Source: Rhodospirillaceae bacterium UBA6219 (GTDB lineage Bacteria; Pseudomonadota; Alphaproteobacteria; Rhodospirillales; Magnetospirillaceae). Taken from it: a DNA stretch of 40,053 bases. The notes beneath the pieces are model-generated. The model saw only the letters and a program-made list of their open reading frames with translations, searched no databases and had not been told where the DNA came from. Below are positions 40,027-40,053 of the stretch, piece after piece. Where the stretch lies: the NCBI GenBank assembly GCA_002435715.1, contig DISD01000052.1, positions 1-40,053 on the forward strand, written 5' to 3'. Numbering within the stretch: position 1 is the first letter of the stretch; every line of letters begins with the position of its first letter. The position numbers and the translations under genes are program-made.

Positions 40027-40053
40027 CAGAATGATATTAATTTTAAAAAATTT
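40027..40053. other. very AT-rich sequence directly after the tRNA, possible edge of an integrated element
   Basis: Only three of these 27 bases are G or C, against roughly 60-65 % GC in the rest of the window. The change occurs exactly at the 3' end of the tRNA-Ser gene, the preferred integration point of many phages and islands. The window ends here, so the element itself is not seen. Confidence 0.45.

Noticed and set aside
1..40053. CRISPR arrays, insertion sequences, prophage genes and magnetosome (mam/mms) genes.
   Set aside because: No regularly spaced repeats, transposase-like, phage-like or Mam-like proteins are visible in any frame.

Overview
The window looks like ordinary chromosome of a high-GC alphaproteobacterium, most likely a Rhodospirillales member close to Magnetospirillum. 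This is an inference. It rests on the GC-rich codon use, the very large NAD-dependent glutamate dehydrogenase, the order DUF3576 lipoprotein / leuS / lptE / holA, the order comF / grxC / nitrilase with a DUF1178 gene nearby, and the two alphaproteobacterial-type porins. No magnetosome, phage, transposase or CRISPR genes are present.

Layout. 1-3020 (-): N-terminal two thirds of NAD-glutamate dehydrogenase. 3101-7807 (-): holA, lptE, leuS and a DUF3576 lipoprotein; the first three overlap and form an operon. 7929-10154 (-): two genes, a TPR/glycosyltransferase-like protein and a small DxD glycosyltransferase. 10373-12999 (+): two tandem paralogous porins, each with its own strong terminator. 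13060-17117: a ThiE/TenI-like protein diverging from yggS, then (-) an L,D-transpeptidase coupled to an unknown Ala/Pro-rich protein, and ribA. 17265-19676 (+): a small DNA-binding protein with a shortened receiver domain, then asparagine synthase. 19704-19776: a cluster of hairpins between convergent genes. 19789-25094: DUF1178, a methyltransferase, nitrilase, grxC and comF, then (+) an NDUFAF5/BioC-like methyltransferase, sfsA and map.

25217-27641 (+) holds two paralogous proteins that I cannot assign to any family; they are the best candidate for something undescribed. After them come (-) a Nudix hydrolase, an M16 peptidase and thrC; (+) a truncated haemoglobin preceded by an NsrR-like palindrome; (-) an M32 carboxypeptidase; and (+) elbB, a PAS-LuxR regulator, a double-anchored Cache protein and a CHASE/PAS histidine kinase, which together look like a sensory cluster. 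An M48 lipoprotein peptidase and a small membrane protein follow on the minus strand.

The window ends at a tRNA-Ser(GGA) whose 3' half pairs imperfectly and which is followed at once by very AT-rich DNA. That pattern is expected at the edge of an element integrated in a tRNA gene. No stretch of more than 300 bases lacks a gene; the longest gaps are the porin leaders, about 220-240 bases each.
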